Shown here piece after piece: positions 30,376 to 43,279 of a stretch of DNA of 64,000 bases. Within the stretch, counting starts at the first letter, position 1, and each line of letters begins with the position of its first letter. The notes under the pieces are model-generated. The model was not told the DNA's origin and made no database searches. It saw only the letters and a program-made list of their open reading frames with translations. The position numbers were made by a program, and so were the translations under genes. The stretch comes from Enterobacter sp. JUb54 (GTDB taxonomy: Bacteria > Pseudomonadota > Gammaproteobacteria > Enterobacterales > Enterobacteriaceae). The DNA lies in the NCBI RefSeq assembly GCF_014298075.1, contig NZ_CP060418.1, positions 1,736,001-1,800,000 of the forward strand, given 5' to 3'.

Positions 30376-31007
30376 TGCTCACCGTCAAGAATCTGACCCT
30401 GACACAACACCACCAGCCGCTGCTGCGCGAGGTCGGGTTTTCCGTGCGTGCCGGCGAAGTGCTGACGCTGATGGGCCCTTCCGGTAGCGGGAAATCCACG
30501 CTGTTTGCCTGGATGGTAGGCGCGCTGGCGGAACATTTTCAGGCCACGGGCGAACTGTGGCTGGCCGACAGCCGCTGCGACACGCTGCCCACCGAACGGC
30601 GTCGGATCGGGATTTTATTTCAGGATGCGCTGCTGTTTGATCACTTCAGCGTCGGGCACAATCTGCTGCTGGCGCTGCCGGCTGAAGTGCGCGGCGGCGA
30701 ACGCAAAGATCAGGTGCAACAGGCGCTGGAGCGGGCCGGACTGGCCGGGTTCGACTCCCGCGATCCGGCGACCCTCTCCGGCGGCCAGCGTGCGCGAGTG
30801 AGCCTGCTGCGGGCGCTGCTGGCGCGGCCGCTGGCGCTGCTGCTGGACGAGCCTTTTAACCGCCTGGATGCCGAACTGCGCGCCGATTTTCGCCAGTGGG
30901 TTTTCGATGAACTGGCGCGGCTGGCGATCCCCGCCGTGCTGGTGACTCACGACAGCCACGATATCCCCGACCACGGTCGTTGTCTGAAAATGAGCGACTG
31001 GCAATGA
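30375..31007 (+). CDS. ynjD: ABC transporter ATP-binding protein YnjD
   Basis: A 210-residue ATPase. Walker A GPSGSGKST is near residues 34-42, the signature is LSGGQRARVS, Walker B ALLLDEPFNRLDA and switch His VTHDSHD. The start is GTG, set by the overlap with ynjC. It powers the YnjBC importer. Confidence 0.94.
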   Translation: MLTVKNLTLTQHHQPLLREVGFSVRAGEVLTLMGPSGSGKSTLFAWMVGALAEHFQATGELWLADSRCDTLPTERRRIGILFQDALLFDHFSVGHNLLLALPAEVRGGERKDQVQQALERAGLAGFDSRDPATLSGGQRARVSLLRALLARPLALLLDEPFNRLDAELRADFRQWVFDELARLAIPAVLVTHDSHDIPDHGRCLKMSDWQ

Positions 31008-31094
31008 AACCCCGGCGAACCTGCGTTACCGCAAAGAATTTGCCCGCGTCGCAGTGGAGAATGTGCGCTCAATTTTCTCTTGTCGGGCATTTCG

Positions 31095-32402
31095 ATGAAA
31101 CGTGTTTCTCAATTGACCGCACTCGCCCTGCTGATCGGGCTTGCTGCTACTACCACCTCCGCCGCTGAAACCATGCCAACGCTGACGCTCTCCGCCTTGC
31201 AACAACAGCACGGTGTCGCTATCGATACCCGTCTGAGCGCGTTCTACAACGGCTGGCCCCAGTCCGCCAACGGTCCCCAGGGCCATGAACCGCAGGCGCT
31301 GAACCTCTCCGCCAGCTGGCTCAGCGCCATGAGCGACGACCAGCTTAGCGCCTGGGCGAAACAGCACCAGCTGCAGGCCACCTCGCCGCTGGCGCTGTAC
31401 GGTAGCGAAGCGGACAACCGCAAAGTGGCAGCGCGTCTGCAGGCCGCAGGGTTTACCCACCTCAACACCCTGAGCGATGCGCTCACCCAGGCCGACCGCC
31501 TGCAAAAGCTGCCGCATTTTGAACAACTGGTTTACCCGCAGTGGCTGCACGATCTCCAGCAAGGCAAAGCGGTGGCCGCCGCGCCGGCCGGAGAGTGGAA
31601 AGTGCTGGAGGCCGCCTGGGGCGCGCCGAAGTTTTATCTGCTGAATCATATTCCCGGCGCCGGCTACATCGATACCAACGAGGTGGAGAGCGAACCGCTG
31701 TGGAACAAGGTCTCTGACGACAAGCTGAAGGCACTGCTGGCAAAACAGGGGATTCGCCACGACACCACGGTGATCCTCTACGGCCGTGACGTGTATGCAG
31801 CGGCCCGCGTGGCGCAGATTCTGCTGTATGCCGGAGTGAAGGACGTTCGTCTGCTCGATGGCGGCTGGAAAACCTGGTCCGATGCGGGCTTGCCGGTAGA
31901 ACGAGGGACGCCAGCGGAGCCGAAACCGGCGCCGGACTTCGGCGCACCGATCCCCGGTCAGCCGCAGCTGATGCTCAATGAGCAACAGGCGCGCGGGCTG
32001 CTGCACCGCCAGGATGCGTCGCTGGTCAGCATTCGTTCCTGGCCTGAGTTTGTCGGCACCACCAGCGGCTACAGCTATATCAAGCCCAAAGGTGAGATCG
32101 CCGGTGCCCGCTGGGGACACGCCGGTAGTGACTCAACCCACATGGAAGACTTCCATAACCCGGACGGCACCATGCGCAGCGCCGACGATATTGCTGCGAT
32201 GTGGCAACAGTGGAACATCCGCCCGGATCAGCAGGTGGCGTTCTACTGCGGTACCGGCTGGCGCGCTTCTGAAACCTTCATGTATGCCCGGGCCATGGGC
32301 TGGAAAAATGTCTCGGTGTATGACGGCGGCTGGTACGAATGGAGCAGCAATCCGAAAAACCCGGTACAGCGCGGCGAACGCGGTCCCCAGAGTAGCCTGT
32401 AA
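31095..32402 (+). CDS. ynjE: Three-domain thiosulfate sulfurtransferase YnjE
   Basis: A 435-residue exported rhodanese with a signal peptide (cleavage near TTTSAAE) and three rhodanese repeats. The active-site loop CGTGWR is in the third repeat (FYCGTGWRASETF, near residue 385). E. coli YnjE can pass sulfur between cysteine desulfurase and thiosulfate. The ATG at 31095 matches the E. coli start (MKRVSQ). It lies 87 bases after ynjD, with a weak ribosome site. Confidence 0.93.
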   Translation: MKRVSQLTALALLIGLAATTTSAAETMPTLTLSALQQQHGVAIDTRLSAFYNGWPQSANGPQGHEPQALNLSASWLSAMSDDQLSAWAKQHQLQATSPLALYGSEADNRKVAARLQAAGFTHLNTLSDALTQADRLQKLPHFEQLVYPQWLHDLQQGKAVAAAPAGEWKVLEAAWGAPKFYLLNHIPGAGYIDTNEVESEPLWNKVSDDKLKALLAKQGIRHDTTVILYGRDVYAAARVAQILLYAGVKDVRLLDGGWKTWSDAGLPVERGTPAEPKPAPDFGAPIPGQPQLMLNEQQARGLLHRQDASLVSIRSWPEFVGTTSGYSYIKPKGEIAGARWGHAGSDSTHMEDFHNPDGTMRSADDIAAMWQQWNIRPDQQVAFYCGTGWRASETFMYARAMGWKNVSVYDGGWYEWSSNPKNPVQRGERGPQSSL

Positions 32403-32406
32403 TCCT

Positions 32407-33030
32407 CTACGCCTGACGCTGAAGCTGCTTCAGCGTCAGGTAGCCACTGTAAATCCGGGTGGCGGTCGTCAGCCAGCACAGCGTGCCGAACAGCCAGGCC
32501 AGCCACGCAAAGTGCGCCGGAAACAGGCAGCAGAGCACAAACAGCAGGATCGTTTCACTCCCCTCCGTCAACCCGCCCAGATAGTAAAAAGATTTGTGGG
32601 CGTAGCCTGGGTTATCAATCTGATGTTTTGCCGCCAGCGCCGCAAAGGCGAGGAAACTGCTGCCGGTGCCGATAAAAGCAAACAGCAGCCAGCCGCCGGC
32701 CACCGCGTTCAATGCCGGATCGGCGAGGATAAAACCAAACGGTACCAGCGCATAAAACAGAAAATCGAGCGCGATATCAAGAAACCCGCCCGCGTCGGTC
32801 AATCCCCGACGACGCGCCAGCGCACCATCCAGGCCGTCCAGCAGGCGGTTCAGCACAATCGCCACCAACGCTGCGCCGTACCAGCCTAACGCCAGAAACG
32901 GTAACGCCAGTACGCCAATGGCGAAGCCGGTCAGCGTAACGCCATCGGCCGTCACGCCGATGCGCTCCAGACGCGCAGCGCAAACATTGAGTAACGGTTT
33001 CAGGCGGGGATGCAGATGACGATCGAGCAC
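32407..33030 (-). CDS. ynjF: CDP-alcohol phosphatidyltransferase family protein YnjF
   Basis: A 207-residue membrane protein carrying the CDP-alcohol phosphotransferase motif DGLDGALARRRGLTDAGGFL followed by DIALD. All aspartates that bind metal and substrate are present, so it should be catalytically competent. Its alcohol acceptor is unknown. It runs convergently to ynjE with a four-base gap and divergently from nudG. Confidence 0.92.
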   Translation of the reverse strand: MLDRHLHPRLKPLLNVCAARLERIGVTADGVTLTGFAIGVLALPFLALGWYGAALVAIVLNRLLDGLDGALARRRGLTDAGGFLDIALDFLFYALVPFGFILADPALNAVAGGWLLFAFIGTGSSFLAFAALAAKHQIDNPGYAHKSFYYLGGLTEGSETILLFVLCCLFPAHFAWLAWLFGTLCWLTTATRIYSGYLTLKQLQRQA

Positions 33031-33107
33031 GACATATCTCCAGCGGGCTAAAGGTTGTCTGGTACAGACAAAGACGGTGATAATAGGCCATTATCCTGCA
33101 AGGAACG

Positions 33108-33527
33108 ATGATTCAGATGCAAAAAACGCTTGATGTAGTGGCCGCCGTCATTGAACAGGACGGCAACATTCTGCTGGCGCAGCGCCCTGCCCACGCCGAT
33201 CAGCCTGGCATGTGGGAGTTTGCCGGTGGCAAAGTCGAGCCTGGCGAAAGCCAGCCCCAGGCGCTGATCCGCGAACTGCAGGAAGAGCTCGGCATCACCG
33301 CCGAAGTGGAACGCTACATCGCCAGCCATCAGCGCGAGGTTTCCGGCCGCCTGATTCACCTGCACGCCTGGTGGGTGCCGCGTTTTAGCGGGCTGCTCGC
33401 CGCCCGCTACCACCAGCAACTGCACTGGTGTACCCCGCAGGAGGCGTTAACCTTTAACCTCGCCCCGGCGGATGTCCCGCTGCTGCATGCCTTTATCGCC
33501 CAACGCGCGACCGACCTTCCCCGCTAG
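33108..33527 (+). CDS. nudG: CTP pyrophosphohydrolase NudG
   Basis: A 139-residue Nudix hydrolase. The box is GGKVEPGESQPQALIREL followed by QEELGI, with all metal-binding glutamates. NudG cleaves pyrimidine dNTPs and damaged nucleotides such as 5-methyl-dCTP and 2-hydroxy-dATP. ATG at 33108 is three bases after AGGA and ATG at 33117 is twelve, so either may be used. The stop is followed by a TCTGGCGTC/GACGCCAGA stem (33536-33572) without a T run. Confidence 0.93.
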   Translation: MIQMQKTLDVVAAVIEQDGNILLAQRPAHADQPGMWEFAGGKVEPGESQPQALIRELQEELGITAEVERYIASHQREVSGRLIHLHAWWVPRFSGLLAARYHQQLHWCTPQEALTFNLAPADVPLLHAFIAQRATDLPR

Positions 33528-33607
33528 CCCTTTCATCTGGCGTCATCGTTTTTAGTTATGACAGACGCCAGATTATAAATTTTCCTGTCAGGTTAATTTT
33601 TCCTTGC

Positions 33608-33634
33608 TTGCCTAACGATTCCCGGTGTTATAGT
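33608..33634 (+). promoter_or_regulatory. Candidate gdhA promoter
   Basis: TTGCCT (33608-33613) and TATAGT (33629-33634) are separated by 15 bases, with TTGCTT at 33604 as an alternative -35. They lie about 165 bases before gdhA, leaving a long leader with a CGGCC/GGCCG hairpin. Nac-type regulation is possible, but I cannot point to a clear site. Confidence 0.4.
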
Positions 33635-33781
33635 CGGAAAACCGGCCTTTTCAAGGGCCGCATAATAAAAAAACAGACCAAAAATCATTCAGATTACCGC
33701 GCAACCGCCGCTAACACGCTTTTGACGCTGGCGACGAGGCAATCTGAAATGTGACGCGAATACATGCAACCACAACCATAA

Positions 33782-35140
<1,359 letters not shown>

Positions 35141-35178
35141 GACCTGCCGCACAACGACCTGAGCACCACGCATAAAAA

Positions 35179-35202
35179 ACCCCGGACAGCCGGGGTTTTT
35201 TA
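35179..35202. terminator. Bidirectional terminator gdhA/topB
   Basis: AACCCCGG (35179-35186) and CCGGGGTT (35190-35197) with T and A runs on either side. It separates the convergent gdhA and topB. Confidence 0.9.
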
Positions 35203-37155
35203 TTATGGATTGTCAGCGGCGGGATCCGCCGCCGGTTTTCGTGCTTTCGGTTTAGCTTTCGCCTTGCCTTTGCTGAAGCTCTTTTTGCCATCTCCGGGAG
35301 CGACGATGCCGCGGAACTGGCGCACCGGCGTGCTCCGGGCCTGGTCAATCAACTGGTACAACGTGCCGACCAGCGGCTGCATAAAGTCCTGATAGCGGCA
35401 CTGCTTTTCGCTGATTTGCGTCAGCACCGACTCCCAGTGGGCGGTCATATCCGGGCGGGCCGCCATTTCCGGCAGCGAGTGGATCAACGCCCGTCCCGCG
35501 TCGGAAGAGTGAATATAGCGCCCTTTTTTAACCAGAAAACCGCGCTTAAACAGCAGCTCGATGATCCCGGCACGGGTCGCTTCCGTTCCCAGGCCGTCGG
35601 TCGCGCGCAGGATTTTCTTCAGATCTTTATCCTGCACAAAGCGGGCGATCCCGGTCATCGCCGACAGCAGCGTCGCATCGGTGAAGTAGCGCGGCGGCTG
35701 AGTCTGGCGTTCAACGACCTCGCCCTTTTCACACAGCAGTTCGTCGTCCTTCGCCACCACCGGCAGCGGCGTCCCGTCGTTCTCTTCATCGCGCTCTTTG
35801 TTGCCGAGCAGCGTCCGCCAGCCGGCTTCCGCCAGGAAGCGCGCTTTGGCGACAAATTTGCCGTTGGCGATATCGAGATCGATCTGACACTTACGGAATA
35901 CCGCATCCGGACAGAACTGCATCAGATACTGACGGGCAATCAGGCCATAGACCTTCTCTTCGTTATCCGTGAGCTTCACCTTGCTGCTGCGGGCGGTCGG
36001 GATGATCGCATGGTGAGCATCGACCTTTTTGTCATCCCAGCAGCGGTTGCGGATTTCCGGGTCAACCACCGGTTGCGGCAGCAGATCCGCGGCATGCACC
36101 GCAATAGCATTCAGCACCGAATGGCGACCGGCGAAATGCTCCTCCGGCAGGTAGCGGCTGTCTGAACGCGGATAGGTGATCAGCTTGTGGGTTTCATACA
36201 GCTTCTGGCAGATATCCAGCACGTTCTGCGCACTAAAGCCGAAGCGTTTCGCGGCCTCAATCTGCAGCGCCGAGAGGGAAAACGGCAGCGGTGCCGGCTC
36301 AGAATCCCGCTTATCGTTATAGGCGGTCACCAGCGCCGGCTGGCCTTCAATGCGCGCTACGACGTGCTCAGCCAACGGGCGATGCAGCAAGCGGCCCTCT
36401 TCATCCTGATAGGGTTCGCAGGCATCGCTTGGCTGCCAGGTGGCGACGAAATGTTCCTCTTTCGGCGTCACGATATGTGCTTTGACGTCAAAGAAATCTT
36501 TGGCCACGAAGTTCTCGATCTCTTCGTCACGCCGCACCACCAGCCCCAGTACCGGCGTCTGGACACGGCCGACCGAGAGCACGCCCTGATAGCCGGCATT
36601 GCGGCCCAGCAGCGTATAGGCGCGGGTCATGTTGATGCCATACAGCCAGTCGGCACGGGCGCGCGCCAGGGCCGACACGCACAGCGGAATAAATTCGCTG
36701 TTGGCGCGCAGACGCGAAATCGCCCGCTCTACCGCCTGCGGGTTAAGGTCGTTAATCAGGCAGCGCTGCACCTGCTGACGCTTTTCCGGCGCCAGCTGCA
36801 GATAGTCGAGCACTTCATCCACCAGCAACTGCCCCTCTCTGTCGGGGTCACCTGCGTGAATCACCTCCTGCGCATCGCCAAGCAGACGCTTGATCACGTT
36901 GAGCTGCTTGGTGACCGACGGTTTTGGCTGCAGCTGCCATTTTTCCGGCACAATGGGCAGGTCCAGAAGGTTCCAGCGCGCATAGCGGCCGTCATAGACG
37001 TCCGGCTGGGCCTGCTCCAGCAGATGGCCGATACACCAGGTGACCACCTGCCCGTTGCCACACTCGATATAGCCATCACCTTTCCGGTGCGGTTTGGGTA
37101 GCACTTCAGCGATGGCACGCCCGAGGCTGGGTTTTTCCGCTATAAACAACCGCAT
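35203..37155 (-). CDS. topB: DNA topoisomerase III
   Basis: A 650-residue type IA topoisomerase that decatenates DNA. The N-terminal TOPRIM domain starts [20 protein letters not shown], with [17 protein letters not shown] supplying metal ligands. The catalytic tyrosine is in [15 protein letters not shown] (about 328). The C-terminus is lysine-rich ([19 protein letters not shown]), a likely DNA-binding tail. It starts four bases after the selD stop. Confidence 0.96.
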   Translation of the reverse strand: MRLFIAEKPSLGRAIAEVLPKPHRKGDGYIECGNGQVVTWCIGHLLEQAQPDVYDGRYARWNLLDLPIVPEKWQLQPKPSVTKQLNVIKRLLGDAQEVIHAGDPDREGQLLVDEVLDYLQLAPEKRQQVQRCLINDLNPQAVERAISRLRANSEFIPLCVSALARARADWLYGINMTRAYTLLGRNAGYQGVLSVGRVQTPVLGLVVRRDEEIENFVAKDFFDVKAHIVTPKEEHFVATWQPSDACEPYQDEEGRLLHRPLAEHVVARIEGQPALVTAYNDKRDSEPAPLPFSLSALQIEAAKRFGFSAQNVLDICQKLYETHKLITYPRSDSRYLPEEHFAGRHSVLNAIAVHAADLLPQPVVDPEIRNRCWDDKKVDAHHAIIPTARSSKVKLTDNEEKVYGLIARQYLMQFCPDAVFRKCQIDLDIANGKFVAKARFLAEAGWRTLLGNKERDEENDGTPLPVVAKDDELLCEKGEVVERQTQPPRYFTDATLLSAMTGIARFVQDKDLKKILRATDGLGTEATRAGIIELLFKRGFLVKKGRYIHSSDAGRALIHSLPEMAARPDMTAHWESVLTQISEKQCRYQDFMQPLVGTLYQLIDQARSTPVRQFRGIVAPGDGKKSFSKGKAKAKPKARKPAADPAADNP

Positions 37156-37159
37156 GTAA

Positions 37160-38203
37160 TCAACGGATCTCGATCATCGGGCGTCCGCCCCGGGCGGTTA
37201 CCAGCTCGCCGATGGCGGCCAGTTGAATGCCGAACTCTTGCGCAGCGGCACAGACCTCGTCCTGCGCATCCGGCGTCACCGCCAGCAGCAGACCGCCGGA
37301 GGTTTGCGGATCGCACAGCAGATCGCGCCACTCTGCCGGCATCTCGCCCATCAGGTGACCGTAGCTGGCAAAGTTACGCCCGGTACCGCCAGGCACCGCG
37401 CCCGCCGCGATATACGCTTCCACGCCCGGCAGTTTCGGGATATCGGCATAGTTGAGCAACGCCTGCACGCCCGCACCACGGCACACTTCACTCAGGTGGC
37501 CCAACAGACCAAAACCGGTGACGTCGGTCATCGCTTTGACCCCTTCAATATTGGCGAAAGCCGCCCCGGCGAGGTTCATCTGGCACATGGTTTCCGTTGC
37601 CAGTCCCTGATGCTCTGCTTTGAGCAGCGATTTTTTCTCTGCCGTGGTCAACACGCCAATCCCGAGAGGTTTAGTGAGGAAGAGCTTGCAGCCCGCCTGG
37701 GCGGTACTGTTTTTCTTGATTCGCTCCGTCGGCACGACGCCGGTCACCGCGAGGCCAAAAATAGGCTCCGGGGCGTCAATGGAGTGGCCGCCCGCCAGCG
37801 AGATACCGGCCTGCTGACAGGCAAAGCGCCCGCCATCAACCACTTCGCGGGCAATTTCCGGCGCCAGGGTATTGATCGGCCAGCCCAGAATGGCAATCGC
37901 CATGATCGGTTTTCCACCCATCGCGAAGATGTCGCTGATGGCATTGGTCGCGGCGATACGCCCAAAGTCGAACGGATTATCGACAATCGGCATAAAAAAG
38001 TCGGTGGTGCTGATAATGGACGTACCGTTGCCCAGGTCGTAGACCGCGGCATCATCGCTGGTCTCATTTCCGACCAGCAGGTTCGGGTCGATAAACTTGG
38101 CCCGATCGCTCTTGAGGATCGTTTCCAGCACTTTCGGGGAAATTTTACAACCACAACCGGCTCCGTGGCTGTATTGCGTTAAACGAATAGCTTGCTCGCT
38201 CAT
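37160..38203 (-). CDS. selD: Selenophosphate synthetase
   Basis: A 347-residue enzyme making selenophosphate from selenide and ATP for selenocysteine and selenouridine. The active-site Cys and Lys are in [13 protein letters not shown] (Cys17, Lys20), followed by the PurM-like ATP-binding core. Start codon 38203 is six bases from AGGAG and gives the E. coli length. The ATG two codons upstream directly abuts AGGAG and is less likely. Confidence 0.96.
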   Translation of the reverse strand: MSEQAIRLTQYSHGAGCGCKISPKVLETILKSDRAKFIDPNLLVGNETSDDAAVYDLGNGTSIISTTDFFMPIVDNPFDFGRIAATNAISDIFAMGGKPIMAIAILGWPINTLAPEIAREVVDGGRFACQQAGISLAGGHSIDAPEPIFGLAVTGVVPTERIKKNSTAQAGCKLFLTKPLGIGVLTTAEKKSLLKAEHQGLATETMCQMNLAGAAFANIEGVKAMTDVTGFGLLGHLSEVCRGAGVQALLNYADIPKLPGVEAYIAAGAVPGGTGRNFASYGHLMGEMPAEWRDLLCDPQTSGGLLLAVTPDAQDEVCAAAQEFGIQLAAIGELVTARGGRPMIEIR

Positions 38204-38407
38204 GGACATCTCCTGTCATTGCAATCCCGCTATGGTAGCGCTCAAACGCCAAGGTAGTAAGTCCGTCAGTCTTAAATCGCGAGTGGTTGCTCATTAAGCA
38301 GACAAAAGTCCGATTTTACCGGTGGAGGGGGCGACAAATACAAATTCTGCTGCATTTATCGCAAGGGGCACGTTTCCGGGCAGATTCAAAAGAGAGCGTT
38401 TCCACAC

Positions 38408-38434
38408 AGCCCGGCAGGTTATGCCTGCCGGGCT
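38408..38434. terminator. Hairpin between ydjA and selD
   Basis: AGCCCGGCAGG and CCTGCCGGGCT form a perfect 11-base stem, 13 bases beyond the ydjA stop. There is no T run on the minus strand, so it is a terminator or a 3' stabiliser. Confidence 0.6.
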
Positions 38435-38446
38435 ATCCGATGGCGA

Positions 38447-39130
<684 letters not shown>

Positions 39131-39163
39131 TTAGCCCATTTTTAACAATGTTAGGGAGAATAC

Positions 39164-41017
39164 ATGCGAACTCTTTGGCGGCTGCTCGCCGGATTTTTTA
39201 AATGGACATGGCGGGTGCTCAATTTTATTCGCCAGCTCGCACTGAACCTGGTATTCCTGCTGCTGGTCCTGGTGTGTGTCGGTATCTGGGCGCAGTTCAG
39301 CAGCAGCACACCGGAACATGCGGCACGCGGCGCGTTGCTGCTGGATATCACCGGCGTGGTGGTGGATAAACCGTCCGCCAGCAGCAAGCTCGGGGTTATC
39401 GGTCGCCAGCTTTTTGGCGCCAGCTCCGACCGCCTGCAGGAAAACTCGCTGTTTGATATCGTCCAAACCATTCGTCAGGCCAAAGATGACCGGAATATCA
39501 CCGGTATCGTGCTGGATCTGAAAAATTTTGCCGGCGGCGATCAGCCGTCGATGCAGTACATCGGTAAAGCCCTGCGCGAATTCCGCGACAGCGGTAAGCC
39601 GGTCTATGCCGTTGGTAGCAGCTACAGCCAGGGGCAGTATTATCTGGCGAGCTTCGCCAACAAAATCTGGCTATCTCCACAGGGTGAAGTCGACCTGCAC
39701 GGTTTTGCCACCAACGGGCTGTACTACAAGTCGCTGCTCGATAAACTGAAAGTGTCTACCCATGTCTTCCGCGTCGGTACCTATAAATCGGCGGTTGAGC
39801 CGTTTATCCGCGACGATATGTCACCGGCCGCCCGTGAAGCCGATAGCCGCTGGATTGGCGAACTGTGGCAGAACTACCTCAATACCATCGCTGCCAACCG
39901 TCAAATCACGGCGCAGCAGCTGTTCCCAGGCGCTCAGGGCCTGCTGGACGGCCTGCGTAAAGTGGATGGCGATACCGCACAATACGCGCTGAATAATAAA
40001 CTGGTTGATGAGCTGGGTACCTCCACCGACGTGGAGAAAGCGCTCACCAAACAGTTTGGCTGGAGCAAAGCGGATAATAACTATCGCGCCATCAGCTATT
40101 ACGATTACAACGTCAAAACGCCGGCCGATCAGGGTGCTTCCATTGCGGTGATCTTTGCTAACGGCGCGATCATGGATGGCGAAGAGACCCCAGGCAACGT
40201 CGGCGGCGACACCACTGTGGCTCAGATCCGCGATGCCCGTCTCGATCCGAAAGTGAAAGCGATCGTCCTGCGCGTAAACAGCCCTGGCGGCAGCGTCAGC
40301 GCATCGGAAGTCATTCGTGAAGAGCTGGCGGCGGCGAAAGCAGCCGGTAAACCGGTGGTGGTCTCCATGGGCGGTATGGCCGCGTCTGGCGGTTACTGGA
40401 TCTCCACGCCGGCTAACTACATCGTGGCAAACCCGAGCACCCTCACCGGCTCCATCGGTATTTTCGGGGTGATTAACACCGTTGAAAATACGCTGGACTC
40501 GATTGGCGTACATACCGATGGCGTGGCAACCTCCGCGCTGGCGGATGTGTCCACCACCAAATCCCTGCCGCCTGAAGTGCAGCAGCTGATGCAGTTGAGC
40601 ATCGAGAACGGCTACAAGCGCTTTATCACGCTGGTGGCTAACTCACGTCACAGCACGCCGGAGAAAATCGACCAGATTGCTCAGGGTCACGTCTGGACGG
40701 GTGAAGATGCGAAGGCCAACGGGCTGGTCGATAGCCTCGGCGACTTTGACGATGCGGTGGCAAAAGCCGCTGAACTGGCGAAGCTGAAGCAGTGGCATAT
40801 CGATTACTACCAGGAAGACCCGACCTTCTTCTCAATGGTGATTGATAGCCTGACCGGTTCGGTGCGTGCTTCGCTGCCGGCCGCAATACAGGCCTGGCTG
40901 CCGGCACCTGTCGCCGCTGCCGCCAATGTGGTCAAAGCGGAGAGCGATAAGCTTGCCGTGTTTAACGATCCACAAAACCGTTACGCCTTCTGCCTGACCT
41001 GCGCCAACATTCGTTAA
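39164..41017 (+). CDS. sppA: Signal peptide peptidase SppA (protease IV)
   Basis: A 617-residue inner membrane serine protease that clears cleaved signal peptides. One N-terminal membrane segment covers about residues 24-45. Two Clp-like domains follow: the catalytic lysine Lys208 is in [11 protein letters not shown] and the nucleophilic serine (about 408) in [10 protein letters not shown]. Sequence and length match E. coli SppA. It diverges from ydjA. Confidence 0.96.
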   Translation: MRTLWRLLAGFFKWTWRVLNFIRQLALNLVFLLLVLVCVGIWAQFSSSTPEHAARGALLLDITGVVVDKPSASSKLGVIGRQLFGASSDRLQENSLFDIVQTIRQAKDDRNITGIVLDLKNFAGGDQPSMQYIGKALREFRDSGKPVYAVGSSYSQGQYYLASFANKIWLSPQGEVDLHGFATNGLYYKSLLDKLKVSTHVFRVGTYKSAVEPFIRDDMSPAAREADSRWIGELWQNYLNTIAANRQITAQQLFPGAQGLLDGLRKVDGDTAQYALNNKLVDELGTSTDVEKALTKQFGWSKADNNYRAISYYDYNVKTPADQGASIAVIFANGAIMDGEETPGNVGGDTTVAQIRDARLDPKVKAIVLRVNSPGGSVSASEVIREELAAAKAAGKPVVVSMGGMAASGGYWISTPANYIVANPSTLTGSIGIFGVINTVENTLDSIGVHTDGVATSALADVSTTKSLPPEVQQLMQLSIENGYKRFITLVANSRHSTPEKIDQIAQGHVWTGEDAKANGLVDSLGDFDDAVAKAAELAKLKQWHIDYYQEDPTFFSMVIDSLTGSVRASLPAAIQAWLPAPVAAAANVVKAESDKLAVFNDPQNRYAFCLTCANIR

Positions 41018-41192
41018 TCCTTTCCCGGCAGATACGCCCCACTGACGTTGTTATCGATGTCAGCGGGGCGAACCCGCGCCAGCAATCTTAGTCAGAACGC
41101 CCCCCGGCCAATGCAGCTGTGACCTGAAGTATGTGTAATTTTCGATACGTCACTTTATACTGCGCCTGTCTACGTACAACCTAAGCGATGAT

Positions 41193-42209
41193 ATGCAAAA
41201 GAAATCGATTTACGTTGCCTACACCGGTGGGACCATCGGTATGCAGCGCTCTGAACACGGTTATATCCCCGTTTCCGGCCACCTGCAGCGCCAGCTTGCG
41301 CTGATGCCTGAGTTCCATCGTCCGGAGATGCCGGATTTTACAATTCATGAGTATGAGCCGCTGATGGACTCTTCCGATATGACACCGGAAGACTGGCAGC
41401 ATATTGCTGACGACATTCGCGCTCATTATGACGAGTACGACGGTTTCGTGATTCTGCACGGCACCGACACCATGGCGTTCACCGCATCGGCGCTGTCGTT
41501 CATGCTGGAGCATCTGGGGAAACCGGTCATTGTGACAGGGTCACAAATCCCGCTGGCCGAGCTGCGTTCCGACGGGCAAATCAACCTGCTGAATGCCCTC
41601 TACGTTGCCGCCAATTATCCCATCAATGAAGTGTCGCTGTTTTTCAACAACCGACTGTATCGCGGCAACCGCACCACCAAAGCTCATGCCGACGGTTTCA
41701 ATGCTTTCGCCTCCCCGAACCTGGCCCCGCTGCTGGAAGCCGGGATCCATATTCGACGCCTCGGTACGCCGCCTGCGCCACAGGGTAACGGTGAGCTGAT
41801 TGTCCACCCGATTACCCCGCAGCCCATTGGCGTGGTGACGATCTACCCGGGGATTTCCGCCGATGTGGTGCGTAACTTCCTGCGCCAGCCGGTCAAAGCG
41901 CTGATCCTGCGCTCTTACGGCGTCGGCAACGCCCCGCAAAACGGTGAGTTTATCGCGGTGCTGGCGGAAGCCAGTCAACGCGGGATCGTGGTGATCAACC
42001 TGACTCAATGCATGTCGGGTAAAGTCAATATGGGGGGCTATGCTACCGGCAACGCCCTCGCCCAGGCCGGTGTTATCAGCGGTTTCGATATGACCGTCGA
42101 GGCGACGCTGACCAAGCTACACTATCTGCTGAGCCAGAATCTCAGCGTCGAGGCCATCCGCCAGCTGATGCAGGAAAATCTGCGCGGCGAGCTGACCCCT
42201 GACGAGTAA
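41193..42209 (+). CDS. ansA: L-asparaginase I
   Basis: A 338-residue cytoplasmic asparaginase. The nucleophile Thr14 is in AYTGGTIGMQ, and the second active-site block is HGTDTMAFTASAL. It hydrolyses asparagine to aspartate and ammonia with low affinity. No signal peptide is present, which distinguishes it from periplasmic asparaginase II. pncA begins ten bases after the stop, preceded by AAGGAG. Confidence 0.96.
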   Translation: MQKKSIYVAYTGGTIGMQRSEHGYIPVSGHLQRQLALMPEFHRPEMPDFTIHEYEPLMDSSDMTPEDWQHIADDIRAHYDEYDGFVILHGTDTMAFTASALSFMLEHLGKPVIVTGSQIPLAELRSDGQINLLNALYVAANYPINEVSLFFNNRLYRGNRTTKAHADGFNAFASPNLAPLLEAGIHIRRLGTPPAPQGNGELIVHPITPQPIGVVTIYPGISADVVRNFLRQPVKALILRSYGVGNAPQNGEFIAVLAEASQRGIVVINLTQCMSGKVNMGGYATGNALAQAGVISGFDMTVEATLTKLHYLLSQNLSVEAIRQLMQENLRGELTPDE

Positions 42210-42218
42210 GGAGAACCG

Positions 42219-42860
42219 ATGACCCATCGCGCACTTTTGTTGGTTGATTTACAGAATGATTTTTGCGCCGGCGGCGCGCTGGCCGTACCGGAGGGTGACA
42301 GCACCATTGATGTCGCTAACCGGCTAATCGACGCGTGCCTGGCCCGGGGTGAGCCCGTTGTCGCCAGCCAGGACTGGCACCCGGCGGATCATGGCAGCTT
42401 CGCCAGCCAGCATCAGGTTGAACCCTACTCCCAGGGTCAGCTTGACGGCCTGGCGCAGACGTTCTGGCCGGATCACTGCGTGCAGAACAGCGAAGGTGCG
42501 GCGCTGCATCCGCTGCTGAAGCAGCAGGCTATCAGCGAGGTGTTCCATAAAGGTGAAAATCCGGCGATCGACAGCTACAGCGCCTTTTTTGATAACGGAC
42601 ATCGCCAGAAAACCCGGCTGGATGCGTGGCTGCGGGAACGCGACATCAGCGAACTCATCGTCCTGGGTCTGGCGACCGATTACTGCGTCAAATTTACCGT
42701 GCTGGACGCGCTGGCGCTGGGATATGTGGTGAACGTGATCACCGACGGCTGCCGCGGGGTCAACCTTCAGCCGCAGGACAGCGCCCACGCCTTTATGGAG
42801 ATGGCCGCCGCTGGCGCCACGCTGTATACCGCTGACGACTGGCAGGAAACGCAGCCTTAA
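42219..42860 (+). CDS. pncA: Nicotinamidase
   Basis: A 213-residue isochorismatase-fold amidase that converts nicotinamide to nicotinic acid for NAD salvage. The triad is Asp10 (VDLQNDF), Lys in VFHKGENP and Cys in ATDYCVKF, with metal ligands in QDWHPADHGSF. It forms an operon with ansA. Confidence 0.96.
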   Translation: MTHRALLLVDLQNDFCAGGALAVPEGDSTIDVANRLIDACLARGEPVVASQDWHPADHGSFASQHQVEPYSQGQLDGLAQTFWPDHCVQNSEGAALHPLLKQQAISEVFHKGENPAIDSYSAFFDNGHRQKTRLDAWLRERDISELIVLGLATDYCVKFTVLDALALGYVVNVITDGCRGVNLQPQDSAHAFMEMAAAGATLYTADDWQETQP

Positions 42861-42956
42861 TCCTGCCGTGAACTGTGCTCATCAGTTCATCCCCCGGTCG
42901 CGCGTTGCTTGACGGGGGATGGACTGGTGCCAACCGTCGCCGGGGCGTCCGGGCGG

Positions 42957-43235
42957 TTACTGCAGTTTAAACGTGGAGATCGGCTTAGGTGCAATGCCGA
43001 AATCTTCTTTCAGCTGCTGCTTGCTCTTCATCACCATCTGGCCGTTGGTATCGATGGTCATATGCTGAGCATCGCTGTTATGCCGCGCCTGATAGAGCAT
43101 CACCAGCTGCAGGCTGTTCTCTTTCTGGGCCTCGGTTAACGCCACGCCATCCGGCCATTTTCCCAGCTCCACCGCGGTCACCAGACGCTGGTAAACTTCG
43201 GGGGTCATGCTGTCTATCATTTGCTCGATTTCCAT
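42957..43235 (-). CDS. yeaC: DUF1315 protein YeaC
   Basis: A 92-residue acidic protein matching E. coli YeaC over its length (MEIEQMIDSMTPEVYQRLVT, then PDGVALTEAQKENSLQLVML). Function is unknown. It lies 44 bases after msrB on the same strand, so it is probably cotranscribed with it. Confidence 0.92.
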   Translation of the reverse strand: MEIEQMIDSMTPEVYQRLVTAVELGKWPDGVALTEAQKENSLQLVMLYQARHNSDAQHMTIDTNGQMVMKSKQQLKEDFGIAPKPISTFKLQ

Positions 43236-43279
43236 GGTCCGCTCGACTCCACGTTGGAATAATTTGCTGAATCGTTTCT

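Noticed and set aside
31026-32120. 364-codon minus-strand frame antisense to ynjE
   Set aside because: Shadow frame of a GC-rich gene; ynjE is clearly the coding strand.
41098-41133. Possible ERIC fragment (GTGACCTGAAGTATG)
   Set aside because: Only a short, mismatched resemblance to an ERIC end; chance similarity is likely.
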